Below are positions 9,797 to 22,925 of a DNA stretch of 64,000 bases, in pieces. The translations under genes and the position numbers were made by a program. The notes under the pieces were generated by a model, which was given only the letters and a program-made list of their open reading frames with translations, was not told where the DNA came from and ran no database searches. How positions within the stretch are numbered: position 1 is the stretch's first letter; every line of letters begins with the position of its first letter. Origin of the DNA: Astragalus membranaceus (taxonomy: Eukaryota; Streptophyta; Magnoliopsida; Fabales; Fabaceae); contig CM076847.1 in assembly GCA_039519185.1 (NCBI GenBank), forward strand, positions 50,971,708 through 51,035,707, written 5' to 3'.

Positions 9797-11757
9797 ATAG
9801 GAAAAATACTTGGATACACCTTAAAGCATACATCAGAGTAAAAATTCCCGTTGTTGGACATTGAAACCTCATGAAGCAATCACTCATATATCATAACTTC
9901 AAAAAGAAGTACATACTTAACATAAAAACCATGTTTTAATATCCTCCCCACATCCTAATGTTCAATATCCATAACCGAAATAGCGGAAACGATATACAAC
10001 TTCTAATACAAGTACATGTTATAATATCGAAAATACATTAAAACTAGGGAATAACATAAGCAATAAACTAGGACTCCACGATCTTCATGGACTCCATCAC
10101 GTGCACTGCCTAACTGTGCTTCTTGACTTTTGCTTTTTCCTGTTTCTCTGTAAAATGTCTTTTAACTTAGCACATCACTTTGAACCATTTTTCTTTTCTT
10201 CGATTCGCAGTGCACCCAATCCGCTAACCTTGCGCTAGCGAGCAAACATGAACGGGGTCTAGGGTTCGGGCTCATGACTTCCCTGCCCTAGTATGCTAAT
10301 ACTTAGGGTCGTCACCCTATCCTTGATATATAGATATATCCTCAGTCTTTACATGTTATTGAACAATACACAAGCATTACCTTTAACTTGAATGAACTCA
10401 TAGTCCATCTTATTAACATGTCATCACATTTTCTCACTCGTAATTCCTAAACATTTATCAATCATTTTCATAACCAAAGTTCACATAATAATCATTATAC
10501 AAATTAATTCATTTATTTGATTAGGTCTTTCAATAAGCTTTCAAACGCACTTGAGAACACCTCAATCGGGTTCACGAATCAAAAGTTATCGCTAAAATAG
10601 TATCAATGTACTTTTGCTGAAAATTGTACTGGGTCGCGAGGCGACTTAGTCCCATCGCGCCGCGAAAAGAGACAGTGACTTTGTTCTTCACATTTCGTGA
10701 AGGGTTGTGAGGTGAACCACTCGGGTCGCGACGCGAACTATGCTGGGCAAGTGCTGAATATGCAGATTTAACCACTAATTCAACCAATTTCCAGCAACAA
10801 TCAACTTCAGTCACTAACAACACATTTAACCACTAAAATCAACCAATTTCCAGCATTCAACTTCAATTTAAAGCACATCAACATGCAATTCAAGCAAATC
10901 AACAATATACCAATTGTTTTACCAAAAAGAGAATTTCCAATCACATAGTTCTCAAACTTCAGTTCCAATTCATAACATCAACACCCAATTTACTAAAAAT
11001 GCGAAGTACTCACCTCTTATGTGATGAAAATCACAACAATCACAGCAACCAAGTAAAAATTCAGATTCCAAGCACACAAACTAGTTCCTCAAAACCCCAA
11101 ACTCGAAAATCAGCCCCTACACCCTCTCCAAACAACTTATATCCAAAATGTGGGTACTGAAATGTCCTAATCCAGCTCCCAAAACAACATGCAAGTTGAT
11201 TCCTCACTCACTCTAGTTCACCCTCTCCATAGTTGCGAAAATGGAGATGAAAATGAAGGGTAAAAGATGAACTAAGTAGATGATGGTGAAGTGATTTCAA
11301 TGATGATGGTGAGAGCAACAAATGGGAGAAGAATGGTGGAATAATCTTCAGCTGAAGTTGGTCAATGGTGAGGGTTTTGGAGCTTAATTTCTTCTCCCTT
11401 ACTTTTCTCTCTTTGTCGAGCTTCTCTCACACCCTTTTTCAATGTGTTTGTTCTTTTTGGAAAATAGATAAGTGTGTGTGTGAGTGAGTGAATTTAATTT
11501 CAGCTGAAAGTAAAAGTCCAGAAAAAGACCATTATGCCCCTATGCTACACACACACCCCTTATCACTTATACACTACCCCACATTCTAACAATCAACACT
11601 TATTCAATTTTATCAAATAAATCACACAAGCAATTTACTTCACTTATCAACTAAATTCGCTATCATACTCAACATGCTCAATTACTTAAATTAATAATCA
11701 ATTAATACTCAAACGCTAGTTAATTTCAATAGTCGAAATTAACTAAATTGGGGATGC
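9797..11757 (-). mobile_element. Degenerate Tekay-like LTR (B), minus strand
   Basis: Shared modules in order are CATACATCAGAGTA, the GGTGAACCC-type block near 10210, CATGACTTCCCTGCCCTAG, and GGGTCGTCACCCT. Then comes the ATCAAAAGTTATCGC block near 10580, a GC-rich stretch (GTCGCGAGGCGAC, GTCGCGACGCGAA) at 10630-10740, and the splice-donor complement ACTCACCTCTTATG at 11008. Terminal bases have decayed: the left end lacks TGTAACACC and the right end reads GGGGATGCTACCA. It is the oldest-looking LTR of the set. Confidence 0.65.
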
Positions 11758-13829
11758 TACCATTAAGTTTGGGGGTGCATCGGTGATATTAAGGCTAACT
11801 ATGATAAGGATAGGAAAGACAGTGCAATAGGCTTACAAACTACTACAAATACAAGCTATCTTTGCCTAAAACAAAAGTTGTACCCGTTCCAAAAATGCAT
11901 GATAATAGAACAAAAAGAAAAAGAAATATGCAAAAAGGGGGTCGGTAATGAGGGCAATCTCTTCAAAGTAGTTCTCAAAGCCGGAGCATCTAATGCCGCA
12001 GCAACCATTTCTCCAGCATCCAGGAAGCCACCGAAATAAAAATTAGCACTGACCCTAAATTTGAAATACTTAATCCAAGCCCTTTGTTGTGCTTTGAAGC
12101 CTCCCAAATACTTGAGGAAATTGTTAGTCTATTCCACCTTTTGAAAAATCTTTAGCTTGATAAAAGTAAACTATTTTTCTTTCTAAAGCTAAGAAAACTT
12201 TTTGAACATTGTTAGGAACTGATCTAAACTCAGCAAGCACACACTCACACAAATGAGCAGTAATAACGTTGATTGTTGTAGAACTAGAGGTATGGATTAA
12301 AATTCTGAGAACTGAAGTTCTTAAAGGTGCATTTCTTGAAAAATCTATTTTGAAAGAGTTTAGCTGATCTGTTCTTCTAAATTATGCAAACCATGTGATA
12401 ACTCTATTTTATATAGAGTTATTTACGCATCTAAATCTAAACAATTGTTGAATTCTCAGTAATAATGTTTATTAAATATAGGATTATAAAAGAATAACAA
12501 CATTCAAGATCAAAAGAAGGTTTTTACAAGTAACTTAGAATTTTTCATATATTTTTGTATTTTGATGTGTTTGTTCAATGCTACAACATTAGATGCCCCA
12601 GCTTTAGTAACACTACAATGACCCAGCATTGGATGCCCCAGCATGTAGAACAAATCATAATGCTCAAAGCTCTCTTGGAACATCAAAATGGATCAGCAGC
12701 CAAATGATGACGTCATGATGCGTCCACAAGGCAGATGCAAGTTGATGATTTCGGCGCCTACCATAGACTTCATAGCTCACAAAGTTGGACTCCCTTAGGG
12801 ACACTTTTCCAATCATTAGAGGACCCCTCCTCTTGGTTGAGTGAATGATTGAAACTACTTTTGGAGCAGAGATGAAAAAGTAAACCCTAACTTCAAATCC
12901 AAGCAAAACCCCTCATGATCATTTTTGGAGCCTATATAAACACACCTTGATAGCTTTTTAGATTTACTTTTACATTTTCTTGTAAGAAGGCAAGGAAGAA
13001 ATTGACGACTTTTTTCTTTACTTCCACACACTTACAAAGTGCTGACTGAATGTTGTGAGGTGAATGCTACAGCAGTGCTAGGCAGATTCATGCAAAGGAA
13101 CCCCAACTGTGTAATATTTAATTTGTTGTCTTCCTTTTGTATTATCAAATATATGAACATCTTTACTTTTTGTTTATATATGGCTTATAATGTCTAGCAT
13201 GAACTAAACTTCTTTAGTTGGAATGCTTTAACTATATAATGATCTTTTGACTAAGTTATTGTGTTACGTGTTGATGTGTGCAATTTAGTTCTTGTGTTAT
13301 AATTCTTGCAAATTTACTTTGAGGTCGATCACTTAGAATAAGTAGAGTCATAAATACAGACATGGTTTATGATTAGAACTCAAGAACTAATATGGTTAAG
13401 TGTTTAATAAAGGAAACTTTGTTAATTCATAGGGTGATACTGTGGGTACTTCATATACAAGGGTGAACTTATTTAGAGCTTAGACATAAGACTTGTAACG
13501 AAACCCTGACGATAGTGACTGAAAGGCACGTATCAATTGCTTCAGTATCCATTGCATCAGCATCAAACATAACACAATGCTATCAAAAGTGATATATTTA
13601 GTAAAGAGCATTCCAACTATCCTTCTCACTTGATTTCATACTCATTTTACTTAGCTTATTTACTTTCTGTTCTCATCTCCTATTATTGTTTGTTACTTGG
13701 TTACACTTCACTAATCCAACTATCAATTTGAGGTTTAAAAATTAATACAATCCATATGGGTACGATCTCATTCTTTCTACTATATTACTTGTTAAAGACT
13801 GTGTATACTTGCAAATCACCTTTTCTCAC
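11758..13829. other. Unclassified intergenic/TE-like sequence
   Basis: I recognise no coding domain here. The word GATGCCCCAGC and close variants recur (about 11985, 12590, 12630, 13550). A plus-strand TATA-like word CCTATATAAACACACC lies at 12930. This texture resembles LTRs of some Ty1/copia (SIRE-type) elements, but I could not find paired LTRs, a primer site or a domain, so that is only a possibility. A short minus ORF at 11856-12107 is unrecognised. Confidence 0.3.
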
Positions 13830-15357
13830 AACAGGCACATGTTGCATAAGCCCAAATTGTCTGCAGGCAAAATTTGGATAATAAAAATCTGCAAGGACCC
13901 TGCTGTAACGGCAGGGCCCATGGTAGCCAGCAAGCAAGTTTTTGGCCACCAGGGAAGATCGCCAGTGATCACGAGCGGGGTTGCGATCAGAAAGAATGAG
14001 CCTGGTTTGGGGTTTCTGAGGAGCAAAGATCTAAAAGATAGCAAATTTCTTCTCCAAGACAGGGCACCACGGCATTTCGGCCGAGTCCATTCAAAGGAGC
14101 GCCTCCATGAACTTCGCCGAAGACAGTCTATGGCAGGGGTTTTTTGAAAGTTGAGGACTTAAGACTCTGCTGGTTGGAGGTTTTGGTATAGTAAGTCCCG
14201 GGGATGGGATGTGAGGGAAGTAGATGGTGACCCACAACTGGAGGAACCATATAGGACCTTGAATCTTGGTCACTAGGCCGTACTCTTTGATCTGATCAAT
14301 CATGACTTGGATGCCTCTATAGAACCCGCCGAGGAAATAGGGGGCCCACGCGTAGACTGTACCACAGGTTATGAAAGCAACGAATAGTTGAAGTTCTTGG
14401 ACAATACCTGCACAGACGGTGATCTCTGCTTCGGTTCTTGAATTCTTGATGAGGAACTTGGAGTAGACGCCTCCAGTGTGAGTATGACCGAAGTTGGTCT
14501 CCTTTGGTAGCCGGGACGGATGAACAATGGCACCAAAGGAAGGCAAACCAGTGATGGCAGTCACGTCAAGAATAGTGGGAAGATAAAGGCATTCAAATCA
14601 GAAGACCAAAATCTTAATAGGGGTAGTAGAATGTCAAAATTGTGGGGAATGGTGAAGGTAGTAAGGGCGATCATGTCACATAAGCCCCAAGCCCACCACG
14701 TATCATTCTCGACAGGGTGAATCCTGCCAAACTAGGCGTGGTAAGCATCGGGAGGTTTGGCCCAACCTCTGGTTTCAAACACTCTGGCATAAACAGTAAA
14801 CTAGTCTTGAGTGATTGGAAGACCGGGCTGCGCCGAGGCTTTAAAGATCTTTTTTTAGGCGTCAAAGCCCTCATGAACCTCAGAGGTGGTAGGTTGCACT
14901 GTGGCACCACCAGGAACGACAACAAGAAGGTCGTCTTCAATAACGCCAATGGGAGGGCTCGACAACGGTGAGTCAGAAGAAAAGAATGATCCGGGATGCC
15001 ATTACCACCGTAACTGTAAGCCTCATTCTAGGAGTCGAAATTCGAAGACATGATGACAGAGAGACGGTTGTGACAAAGGAGAAAAGGGCTTGGTAGTGAG
15101 AGAGGCGAAGTGGTGGAACTTTGAAAATGTTTCGAAATCCAAGCAATCGTACGTAATAATTAATAGAGCTAGTTGTAGCTATGGGAGAGATAACTGGCGC
15201 GACCTTGGGAACCATTGCGCCGCCTTATTGATTCGTGAACTGACAAGTGTCACGAAGTGATAGGTAGTCATTTCAACCATCGCATCAAGTCATATCAAGG
15301 GTTTTTGTACCATCACTCACGTCCCCGCGACCATACGACAACACAAAAAGGGGCAAT
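13830..15357 (+). mobile_element. Second Tat-like 3' internal fragment
   Basis: The last ~180 bases (15180-15357) match 7090-7284. Shared features include ACCTTGGGAACCAT, TATCAAGGGTTTTT and CACAAAAAGG before the LTR boundary. The region carries a second antisense PMD pseudogene. It leads into an LTR start at 15358 that is cut at 15425 by LTR C. Confidence 0.55.
14091..15051 (-). pseudogene. Second antisense PMD pseudogene
   Basis: It starts at ATG 15051, just left of the LTR, in the same relative place as the first copy. A stop follows within eight codons and the frame then shifts repeatedly. The clearest block is 14564-14091, with TAITGLPSFGA, VYAWAPYFLGGFYRGI, GPIWFLQLWV and YFPHIPSPGL. 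These are the same PMD blocks as in the 4449-6991 copy. Similar sequence may continue to about 13830. The two copies differ at many residues, so they are independent insertions or an old duplication. Confidence 0.6.
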
Positions 15358-15425
15358 TGGTGACACCCAAACTAAATTAAGTCGTGGGCCGAGGGCTGAA
15401 AATCAGGGTTAAGAGAAGACCAGGG
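15358..15425 (+). mobile_element. Tat-like LTR, first 68 bases (interrupted)
   Basis: It begins TGGTGACACCC and continues AAGTCGTGGGCCGAGGGCTGA, matching 7285 onward. It is interrupted at 15426 by LTR C. The distal part of the same LTR reappears at about 38880-39434, so everything between was inserted into it. Confidence 0.7.
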
Positions 15426-17760
15426 TGTAACACCCCGATATTTTCCAACTTATAGAAATTACCGAAATGCACTACTAGCATACATCAGAGTACCTCATGT
15501 TTTAAATACTGAACACATACTAATACTCGATGCTAAAACCCATCAAGTGCGCTTACATAACATAACGTAAAATACATAAATCCGGTTCTTACACCACTCA
15601 AACTAGTGTTCAGTACCAAAATAGAAAGTCTGCGGAAGCGATTTACAACTTATAATACAAGTCGTACCATCGTACATCTAAGATACTGAATGAAAATACA
15701 GAGATACATAACATATCAAAATAAACAACGTCAGCAACTCCTCAAGCGTCTCCATAGCCATGCGTCATCGTCTTCAACTTAGCCTACGACTCTGAAAAAC
15801 AACAACATGGATTGGGTGAGACAACTTGTCTCAGTGAGTTCTATCGAGACCCCTTACTAACTCTCTCGGTTCAATTATGCTTGATTCATTATTCTTGATT
15901 CAAAAATTATAGTCCTCAAAATTGACTATGTGGCTGAACTAACGTTGTCCTCATAACCCTCAAGCCGGTTACGAGAGGCAACACATAAACTGAACTGAAG
16001 TTTTAGCGTGTCACCGGTCATTTGGCAAAATAAGCTCCTGGTGAACCCATTCCACTAATCGGCGAGATCCCTCATGGGGCCTAGGTTCATAGGGCTCAAG
16101 ACTTCCCCTCCCCTAGCACACTAAACTGAAAATTGGGTCGTCACCCTAACTGAACTGATGTCTATATTTTAATATACCTGAACTGAATACTGATGTGAAC
16201 ATAACAATGAACTGAGCATGATAATGAACTTAACTTAACATTGAGCTTAACTTAACCTGATCTCATTACTAACATGATCTTATCATTAACATGATCTAAT
16301 TACAAACATTAGGTGATCTCACACGGCTGACTAAAGTTATTAACTTAACTTACACTAATCATCCTGTCAGTCCAAACACAATACATCAGTAATACTCCAC
16401 TTAACATAGCATGAACACTCAACATTATATCATGAACTTAACCTTCAGAACAGGTCATTTCAGAATCTATTTCCCATATCTGAATAGGCCTTTTAATAAG
16501 CTTTCCAACGCATTTTAAAACACTTCAATCGGACCACCGGATCAAAAGATATCGCGGAAACAAAATCGGTTAGATTTGCTAAAAATTATACTGCGTCGCG
16601 ACGCGAACAGGTTCCGTCGCGATGCGAAAACTTACAGAACCAAAACCTTCGCAAAAATATTCATGGTCGCATCGCGACAGGTTCGAGTCGCGACGCGATG
16701 GGCACCTGAAACTGAGAAAATCAGAGTTTTGAAAAGTGATTTCGCTCTGTTTCGCTTCCGATCCGATGCCGAGACTTTCTATGATTTCCGAGACATCAAA
16801 ACAGATACAGCAGTCAACATAACCAGTCCAATTCAATCAATTCATTCAATCACAACAATCCTACAATCACTCAACATGTCCAATTGAACAACCATATATT
16901 TCAGCAACTAAAGCGGGTTTTCGCAACGCGTTATCGACTCTGATTTTCGTAAAGCACGAGACTCAAATTCAGAACATACGACACATGATAATAATTTCCT
17001 AGTTAGTATAGAACTCACCTTTTGATGATGACAAACAACACACTCAGAATCTTAGCGGCGCGAATCACCAAGAACGCTACGAACGGACTCCGAACAACTT
17101 CAAACCGAACACCCAGCTATTGAACTACTCCTTAGGTTGCTCCAATCTACCCAAAACTGAAACCCATCTACAAGGTTGACTCCTAAGCTACTCCTACACG
17201 AAATATGGTTGCTGATATTTGTTCGAACACTCCCCAAATTCGCATGCAATGGTTCAGTTTTCTGTTTTGGCAAAAGGGAGCTTTGGGGGCTTCAATGGTG
17301 ATTTCGGTTCAGAGGTGGATTGGATTTCGAAATTAGAATCAGTGGAAAGGGGAAGGAAATCTGATCTTGATGGTACTCTTGGATTAAACATGCATGAATA
17401 TTCAGAGGGATTCTCCTATCTTCCTTTCCCTCTCCTCTCTTTTTCTCTTCTTTCAACTTTGCTATTTCTGAACTTGGGAACAGGTGAAATGTTTCTTCTT
17501 CCTTCAGCTGGTGGAGGGAATTTAAAGGGTAGAGTAAAAAGACAATAATGACCCTCACTTAAACATTTCATACTCAAAGACTCCCATCAGCCCTAATTAC
17601 TCTAACTTGATGCAGTTAATAATAATTAAGCACACAATTCACATAATAACTAAATCAAGTAATCCATTATCAAATCATTTTAGTTTCAACCAAGTTAATA
17701 AATCACTAAATATCAATTCATGCCAAATAATTTAAAATAGCGAAAACTGGGGATATTACA
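15426..17760 (-). mobile_element. Tekay-type LTR C, minus strand
   Basis: It begins TGTAACACCCCGATAT and ends GGGGATATTACA. Compared with the plus-strand solo LTR at 20180 the modules are reversed. The order is GGTGAACCCATTCCACTAA, GACTTCCCCTCCCCTAG, GGGTCGTCACCCT, AAAAGATATCGCGG near 16545, the GTCGCGACGCGA words at 16590-16700, then TAGAACTCACCTTTTG at 17015 (donor complement). No primer site or polypurine tract abuts either end, and I see no clear target duplication. It is probably a solo LTR. Confidence 0.8.
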
Positions 17761-17763
17761 ATT

Positions 17764-18564
17764 GTAACACCCCGATAATTTCTAACTTGTAGAATTTACC
17801 GAAATGCACTACTGGCATATATCAGAGTAACTTCCTTTTTAAATACTGAACACATACTAATACTCGATGCTAAAAATCCATCTAGTGCGCTTACATAACA
17901 TAACATAAAATACATAAAGCGTTCTTACACCTCTCAACTAGTGTTCAGTACCAAAATAGAAAGTATGCGGAAGCGATTTACAACTTTAACAACATAAGTC
18001 GTACAATCGAATATTCTAAGATACAAAAGGAAATACATGACATAATAAATAAAAGTGTCAGCAACTCCTCAAGCGTCTCCATGACCATGCCTCATCGTCT
18101 TCAACTTAGCCTGCAACTCGGAAAAAAACAACATATGAAGGGTGAGACAACTTGTCTCTGTGAGTTCTATCGAGACCCCTTACTAACTCTCTCGGTTCAA
18201 TTATGCTTGATTCATTATTCTAGATTCATAACTCATAGTCCTAATAGTCGACTATGTGGCTGAGACTAACGTTGTCCTCATAACCCTTAAGCCGGCTACA
18301 AGAGGCAACACATGAACAATGATTTTTAGCGTGTCACCGGTCACTTGGCAAAATAATCTCCCGCTGAGCCCATTCCACTAATCTGCTGGATCCCTCATGG
18401 GGCCTAGGTTTATAGGGCTCATGACTTCCCCTCCCCTAGCACACTAAACTGAAAATAGGGTCGTCACCCTAACTGAACTGATGTATATATTTTAATATAC
18501 CTGAACATGAACATAACAATGATCTTTGAACATAACAATGAACTTATACTTAACATGATCTTAT
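17764..18564 (-). mobile_element. Tekay-type LTR D, left part (split by Athila)
   Basis: It begins TGTAACACCCCGATAAT three bases after LTR C ends and is closely similar to C through its position 16283. It stops where the Athila 3' LTR starts. The remainder resumes at 37606. Comparison with C indicates about 450 bases of D are missing at that junction. Confidence 0.8.
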
Positions 18565-19311
18565 TGATAGCCTCGCAAGTGCACGAGTCGTATCGCGTAA
18601 TAAAAGAGTTATCGATCCACAGGGAGAGCCTAGGTGACTACCAATTTAATTTTCCAAAGTTGATTAACTGAAGAGAAAGTCTTTTTAGAAAGAAGGAATG
18701 TTTTCGCTGATGTTTTAATGATAAAAAGAGACTTGGGGTATTAGCAACATTGAAATGATAAAGTTTCCGTTATTAATCCTTTCGACTATTTTCCAACTTT
18801 AAAGAACGATATATTTCTTAAGACAAGGCGACGGCTGTAGCAAGAGTTTCCTCTCGGAATACAAACGCGTGTTCTAAACTAATTATCAAGCCTATTTTCA
18901 TGGTTGATTATTAGTAGAACCCATTAAGCAAAGACCTTTTTGTGTCTCAATAAAACCAAAACTATTTTCATGTGTTGATTTTATTGTCTAATTTCATAGA
19001 TCCAACAACCACACTTCCCCTTTCGGTACATCGTGTGGTGTTTTAAAATAATAATCAAATGCGATGAAATTAGATTTAGAAATACAAAGCGATTAAGGTG
19101 GAGAATAGTCTCGGGAATTAATTAGTAGGAACCCATCATTTGGTTGTTCCCAAAAAACCCCAAGACTAAGAAAGTCTACTCACTCATGATCATTGTAGAA
19201 AAAGATTTGAAAGAAGTAGAAGAAGAAAACATAAAGTTAAATAGCGAGAAATAAAAGAAAGCGGTTAGTTGCAAAATTATAAATAGCGGAATTGTAAATG
19301 ACAAGAAAGTA

Positions 19312-19768
19312 AAAGAGCAAGAAATTTAAAAAGCAAGAAAGTAAAGAGCGAGAAAGTAAAAAGCGAGAAAGTAAAGGAGCAAGAAATTAAAAAGCGAGAA
19401 AGTAAAGGAGCAAGAAATTAAAAAGCGAGAAAGTAAAGAGCGAGAAATTAAAAAGCGAGAAAGTAAAGGAGCAAGAATTTAAAAAAATGAGAAAGTAAAA
19501 AGCAAGAAATTAAAGAGCAAGAAAGTAAAGAGCGAGAAAGTAAAAAGCGAGAAAGTAAAGGAGCAAGAAATTAAAAAGCGAGAAAGTAAAGGAGCAAGAA
19601 ATTAAAAAGCGAGAAAGTAAAAAGCCAGAAAGTAAAAAGCGAGAAAGTAAAAGAGCAAGAAATTAAAAAGCAGGAAAGTAAAGAGCGAGAAAGTAAAGAG
19701 CGAGAAAGTAAAAGAGCAAGAAATTAAAAAGCAGGAAAGTAAAGAGCGAGAAAGTAAAAAGCGAGAAA
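19312..19768. repeat. 15/16-bp GAGCGAGAAAGTAAA array
   Basis: Units alternate between AAGCGAGAAAGTAAA and GGAGCAAGAAATTAAA types, about 30 copies. The same array in the 5' LTR (37393 to about 37575) is truncated to roughly a third, so its full length there is unknown. Confidence 0.88.
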
Positions 19769-19861
19769 TGGTCATAAAAAAATGGTCATAAAAAAAGTGG
19801 CAAATCAAGTGGCAAGGGAAGCCATCAGCAAGTGGGTGCAGCCAAAATTGACTTGTCTGGT

Positions 19862-20175
19862 GCCAGGGTCGTGCGCCCATGTGCCTGGGTCGTGCGCCCT
19901 TGCCAGTCAATTTTGGCTGCTCTGCGCCAGTTTTGCACCAGGGTCGTGCGCCTATGGAGCCTGGGTCGTGCGCCTTGTGCTGGCAACAGCTGTTCTGCGT
20001 TGCTGGCAAGCATGGGTCGTGCGCCTATGTGCCAGGGTCGTGCGCCCTGGCCAGTAAATTTTGCCTGCTCTGCGCCAGTTTTGCACCAGGGTCGTGCGCC
20101 TATGTGCCAGGGTCGTGCGCAGGCTCTGCGCCAGTTTTTGCTGCTTGGCGCCCTGTGCTGCGCCAGTTTTGCTGC
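19862..20175. repeat. GGGTCGTGCGCC array in the Athila LTR
   Basis: About ten words of the form (C/A)(C/T)NGGGTCGTGCGCC are separated by CAGTTTTGC, TGCTCTGCGCC and CCAGTCAATTTTG spacers. The end reads CTTGGCGCCCTGTGCTGCGCC. The same words occur in the element's internal spacer at 30750-31050. Confidence 0.85.
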
Positions 20176-20179
20176 TTGG

Positions 20180-22684
20180 TGTAACATCCACAAAATAATT
20201 AATAGAATTATTTGGGTGTTAACCCAATTAAATTAATTTAGTACTTGACTGGTAAATTTATTGAGTGCTAAAATTATTTATTGGTTGTCATCAGATCGTT
20301 AACCGGATAATACGGGTCAAGGAAGTTTTGGAATCGAAATAAGAGGTTTAGATCAATATGGTAATTGGACCACGTTACCGCGTATATATTAATAAATATA
20401 TGTGTGTGCACGTGAAAGAAGGGAAAAAAGAAAGAAAGGAATTAAAAGAAAGAAAGAAGCTGAGAACGTGAAACAGAGAGGGAAAGGAGAGAAAAGAAAA
20501 GAAAAGAGAAAGAAAGGGTGAGGAAGAAGAAGAGGAAAAAGGGGAAGGTTAGGCTCATCAAAACGACTTCCTTCCAACACGAAAAATGCTCAGCGTTACT
20601 TCCTCTTCGATTTGGTACCAAGATCTTCATGATCAACTCACTCTACACAAATCTACCATTTTCGGTTTGAAGCTCAAGGTGGCGTTTTTGAGAGCTATCT
20701 TCTTCAATAAAGCGGTTTGAAGGCTAAGGGAGTTCAAATGGAGGCTTGGGTACTAGCTTGGAGTGAAAGAATCAAGGTTTGATTGGGTGAGATTTGAGAA
20801 ATCAAATTTGGGGTTTTTGTGAATAGTGAATCGAAGGTTGAAGATGATGAATAGTATTTGTTGATTCAAGGGCGATTAGGAGCGAACCCGAAGCGTATCG
20901 AGTGCGAGACGAAGTTCAATTTCGCGAATTGGAAGTTGGTTGGTGATTAGGGTTCGAATGGGGAATTTCGAAGAATTCGGTATTTTGGTCAAAAAGGCGT
21001 CTCGGTTGAGCGAAAAGTTTTGGAAGCGGATTTGAGCGTCGTCGGAACGGAAAGTTTATGCGGGGAATGTTCGTGTGGTTACTCGGTGATTTCGGCTCGT
21101 TCGTGGATCACGCGTCAAGGGTGAGTTCTACTCACGTTTAGGATTTTTGTTTTTCGAATTAATTGACTGATCGTTTTATCGCTTTCGCTGGTCTGGAATA
21201 TTACTTGATATTGCCTGTTTCGGGTTAGGAATCGATCGGAGCGAGTCTCGAGTTGTGTCGTGTTGAAACGGAATTTTTGGTGATTTGATTTCGAAAGATT
21301 TTGACTTAAAAACCGTTAATGGGAAAATATGTCGTTTTTGATAAAATCCGTTTTGATTGAGTTTTTGATTGGATTGATTGATTGTGTGGTATTGGTTGGG
21401 TTTGTTTTGCTGGTTGTTAAATCTGTTTTCAGTCGGAACGATAATCGGAATTGAGCGGAATAGCGAATTTCGCAAGAAAACGGAAACACTGCACTTTTCT
21501 GCAGAGGGTCGCGTCGCGACCCGTTCTCATCGCGTCGCGACCCGTTCTCATCGCGTCCTGACCTGGCCCAGTTTTGTCACGCAAAAAGTTTCTGTCGTTT
21601 TTCGCGTCGCGACGGTAGCAGTTCGCGTCGCGACGGTTTACAGAATTTTCAGCAACTAAACACTGTTTTTGTTTTCGCGATATCTTTTGATCCGGGAACC
21701 CGATTGAGGTGTTCTAAGATGCGTTGAAAAGCTTATTCAGAGGCCTAACTGAATATTCTCTTTTTAAGGTAAAACTAAACTGTTTTCGATATTGAAAATT
21801 GTGTCAAAAGTGGTCAACTAGAGTGCGAGTGTGAACTTGGATTTTATAAAATGTGGATTAAAGTGTTTCATTGATTGTCTGATTTGATGGACCGTGGGTT
21901 CATAGTATTGTAGATATACGTATAAAGTATATCGAGTTGGGTGACGACCCATTATTTAACATACTAGGGGGAGGCAGTCATGATCCTTTTACCTAGGCTC
22001 CATGCCAATAGGAGAAGGTACTATTGGTAGGGGGGTTCACCGCCTTGCAGCGTTCGCGTCAGCGGTGTTATGTTGTTTGTAGTACGTTTACCGGGTTCTT
22101 CGTTCGCGTCAGCGGTATCGTACTAAACTAATAGGTTACCGGGTTCTTCGTTCGCGTTAGCGGTAATCTGTTAAAATGTTTTATGCGGTCCATCGGGGGT
22201 AGCGTTCGCGCAGCCGATGCCGTATTGAATTAATACCGGATTTCATAATTGAGTCGAGAGTGTTAGTAGGGGTCTCGGTAGAACTCACTTAGATTGTATC
22301 TCACTGTTTAATTCTTGTTGATTTTACAGAGAAACAGGGACAGAAGAAACCTCAGAGGCACGAGTAGGTGGCTCCGGGAGATGTTTGACGACTCAGTTTT
22401 ATGTTTATAGCTCATTGTTCCTTTGTTGTCCATATATCATAACGCCACGACTTGTGTGTTTCGTGCTTTCTTTCCGCTTTCCTGTATGGTACTGAATGAT
22501 GTAGTTGCTGAATACTTTGGTATGAGACCTTATCACACTCTTATGTGTGTTAAGAATGTTTCGGTTGTTATTCGGTTGAAACTATATTGTTATATTTAGT
22601 ATCTAGGCAGGAATTGTGTATCTCTGATGTGTTACTAATGTGCACTTGGGTATTTTTAATAAATATAAATATCGGGGTGTTACA
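20180..22684 (+). mobile_element. Solo Tekay-type LTR
   Basis: It starts TGTAACATCC and ends GGGGTGTTACA, and is flanked by the 5-bp duplication CTTGG (20175-20179, 22685-22689). No coding or primer-site sequence is present, so it is a solo LTR of about 2.5 kb left by LTR-LTR recombination. Modules in order are a G/A-rich leader (20420-20550), GGGTGAGTTCTACTC at 21118, GTCGCGTCGCGACC words at 21508-21640, CGATATCTTTTGATCCGGG at 21678, GGGTGACGACCC at 21939 and a GTTCGCGTCAGCGG repeat at 22055-22210. Confidence 0.92.
22055..22215 (+). repeat. Short tandem block with GTTCGCGTCAGCGGT words in the solo LTR
   Basis: Four spaced copies of a CGTTCGCG(T/C)(C/T)AG(C/T)GG-type word alternate with ACCGGGTTCTTC. 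They suggest a local tandem expansion of the GGTTCACCG module found singly in other Tekay LTRs. Confidence 0.6.
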
Positions 22685-22912
22685 CTTGGCGCCCTTGGCG
22701 CCCTGTTGAGTGCCAAGCGGTCTTAAAAATTGTTCCTCCTCAAATATTTTCTTTGTTTCTTCATTTTTCCTCATATTTTCTCTTTTGTTTCAAAATAACA
22801 CCTGAAAATAAAAAGTAAACATTTGTAGTAAAATAGCTCAAAAATATAATTAAAATACCAAATAAACTTAAGAAAAATAACTATTAAAAAGACTCTAAAA
22901 ATAGACTTATCA

Positions 22913-22925
22913 AACTCCCCTATGC
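22913..22925 (-). promoter_or_regulatory. Athila polypurine tract
   Basis: Read on the minus strand, GCATAGGGGAGTT directly precedes the LTR start TGATAAG. This is the expected plus-strand DNA priming site. A GAGGACAAG box lies about 15 bases upstream. Confidence 0.75.

Larger units (their letters stand above)
18565..22912 (-). mobile_element. Athila 3' LTR (interrupted by solo LTR)
   Basis: It runs in plus coordinates from TGATAGCCTCGC to ...GACTTATCA, giving TGATAAG...GGCTATCA on the minus strand. Its first ~1 kb is almost identical to 36652-37575. Removing the insertion 20180-22684 and one target duplicate leaves about 1.84 kb. It contains a 15/16-bp A-rich array and a GGGTCGTGCGCC array. 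Confidence 0.88.

Noticed and set aside
15426..17760. C and D as the two LTRs of one element
   Set aside because: They are three bases apart with the same orientation and no internal region, primer site or polypurine tract.
20389..20636. Minus-strand ORFs rich in F/L/S as membrane proteins
   Set aside because: They are complements of the G/A-rich LTR leader. Similar ORFs appear in every Tekay LTR here.
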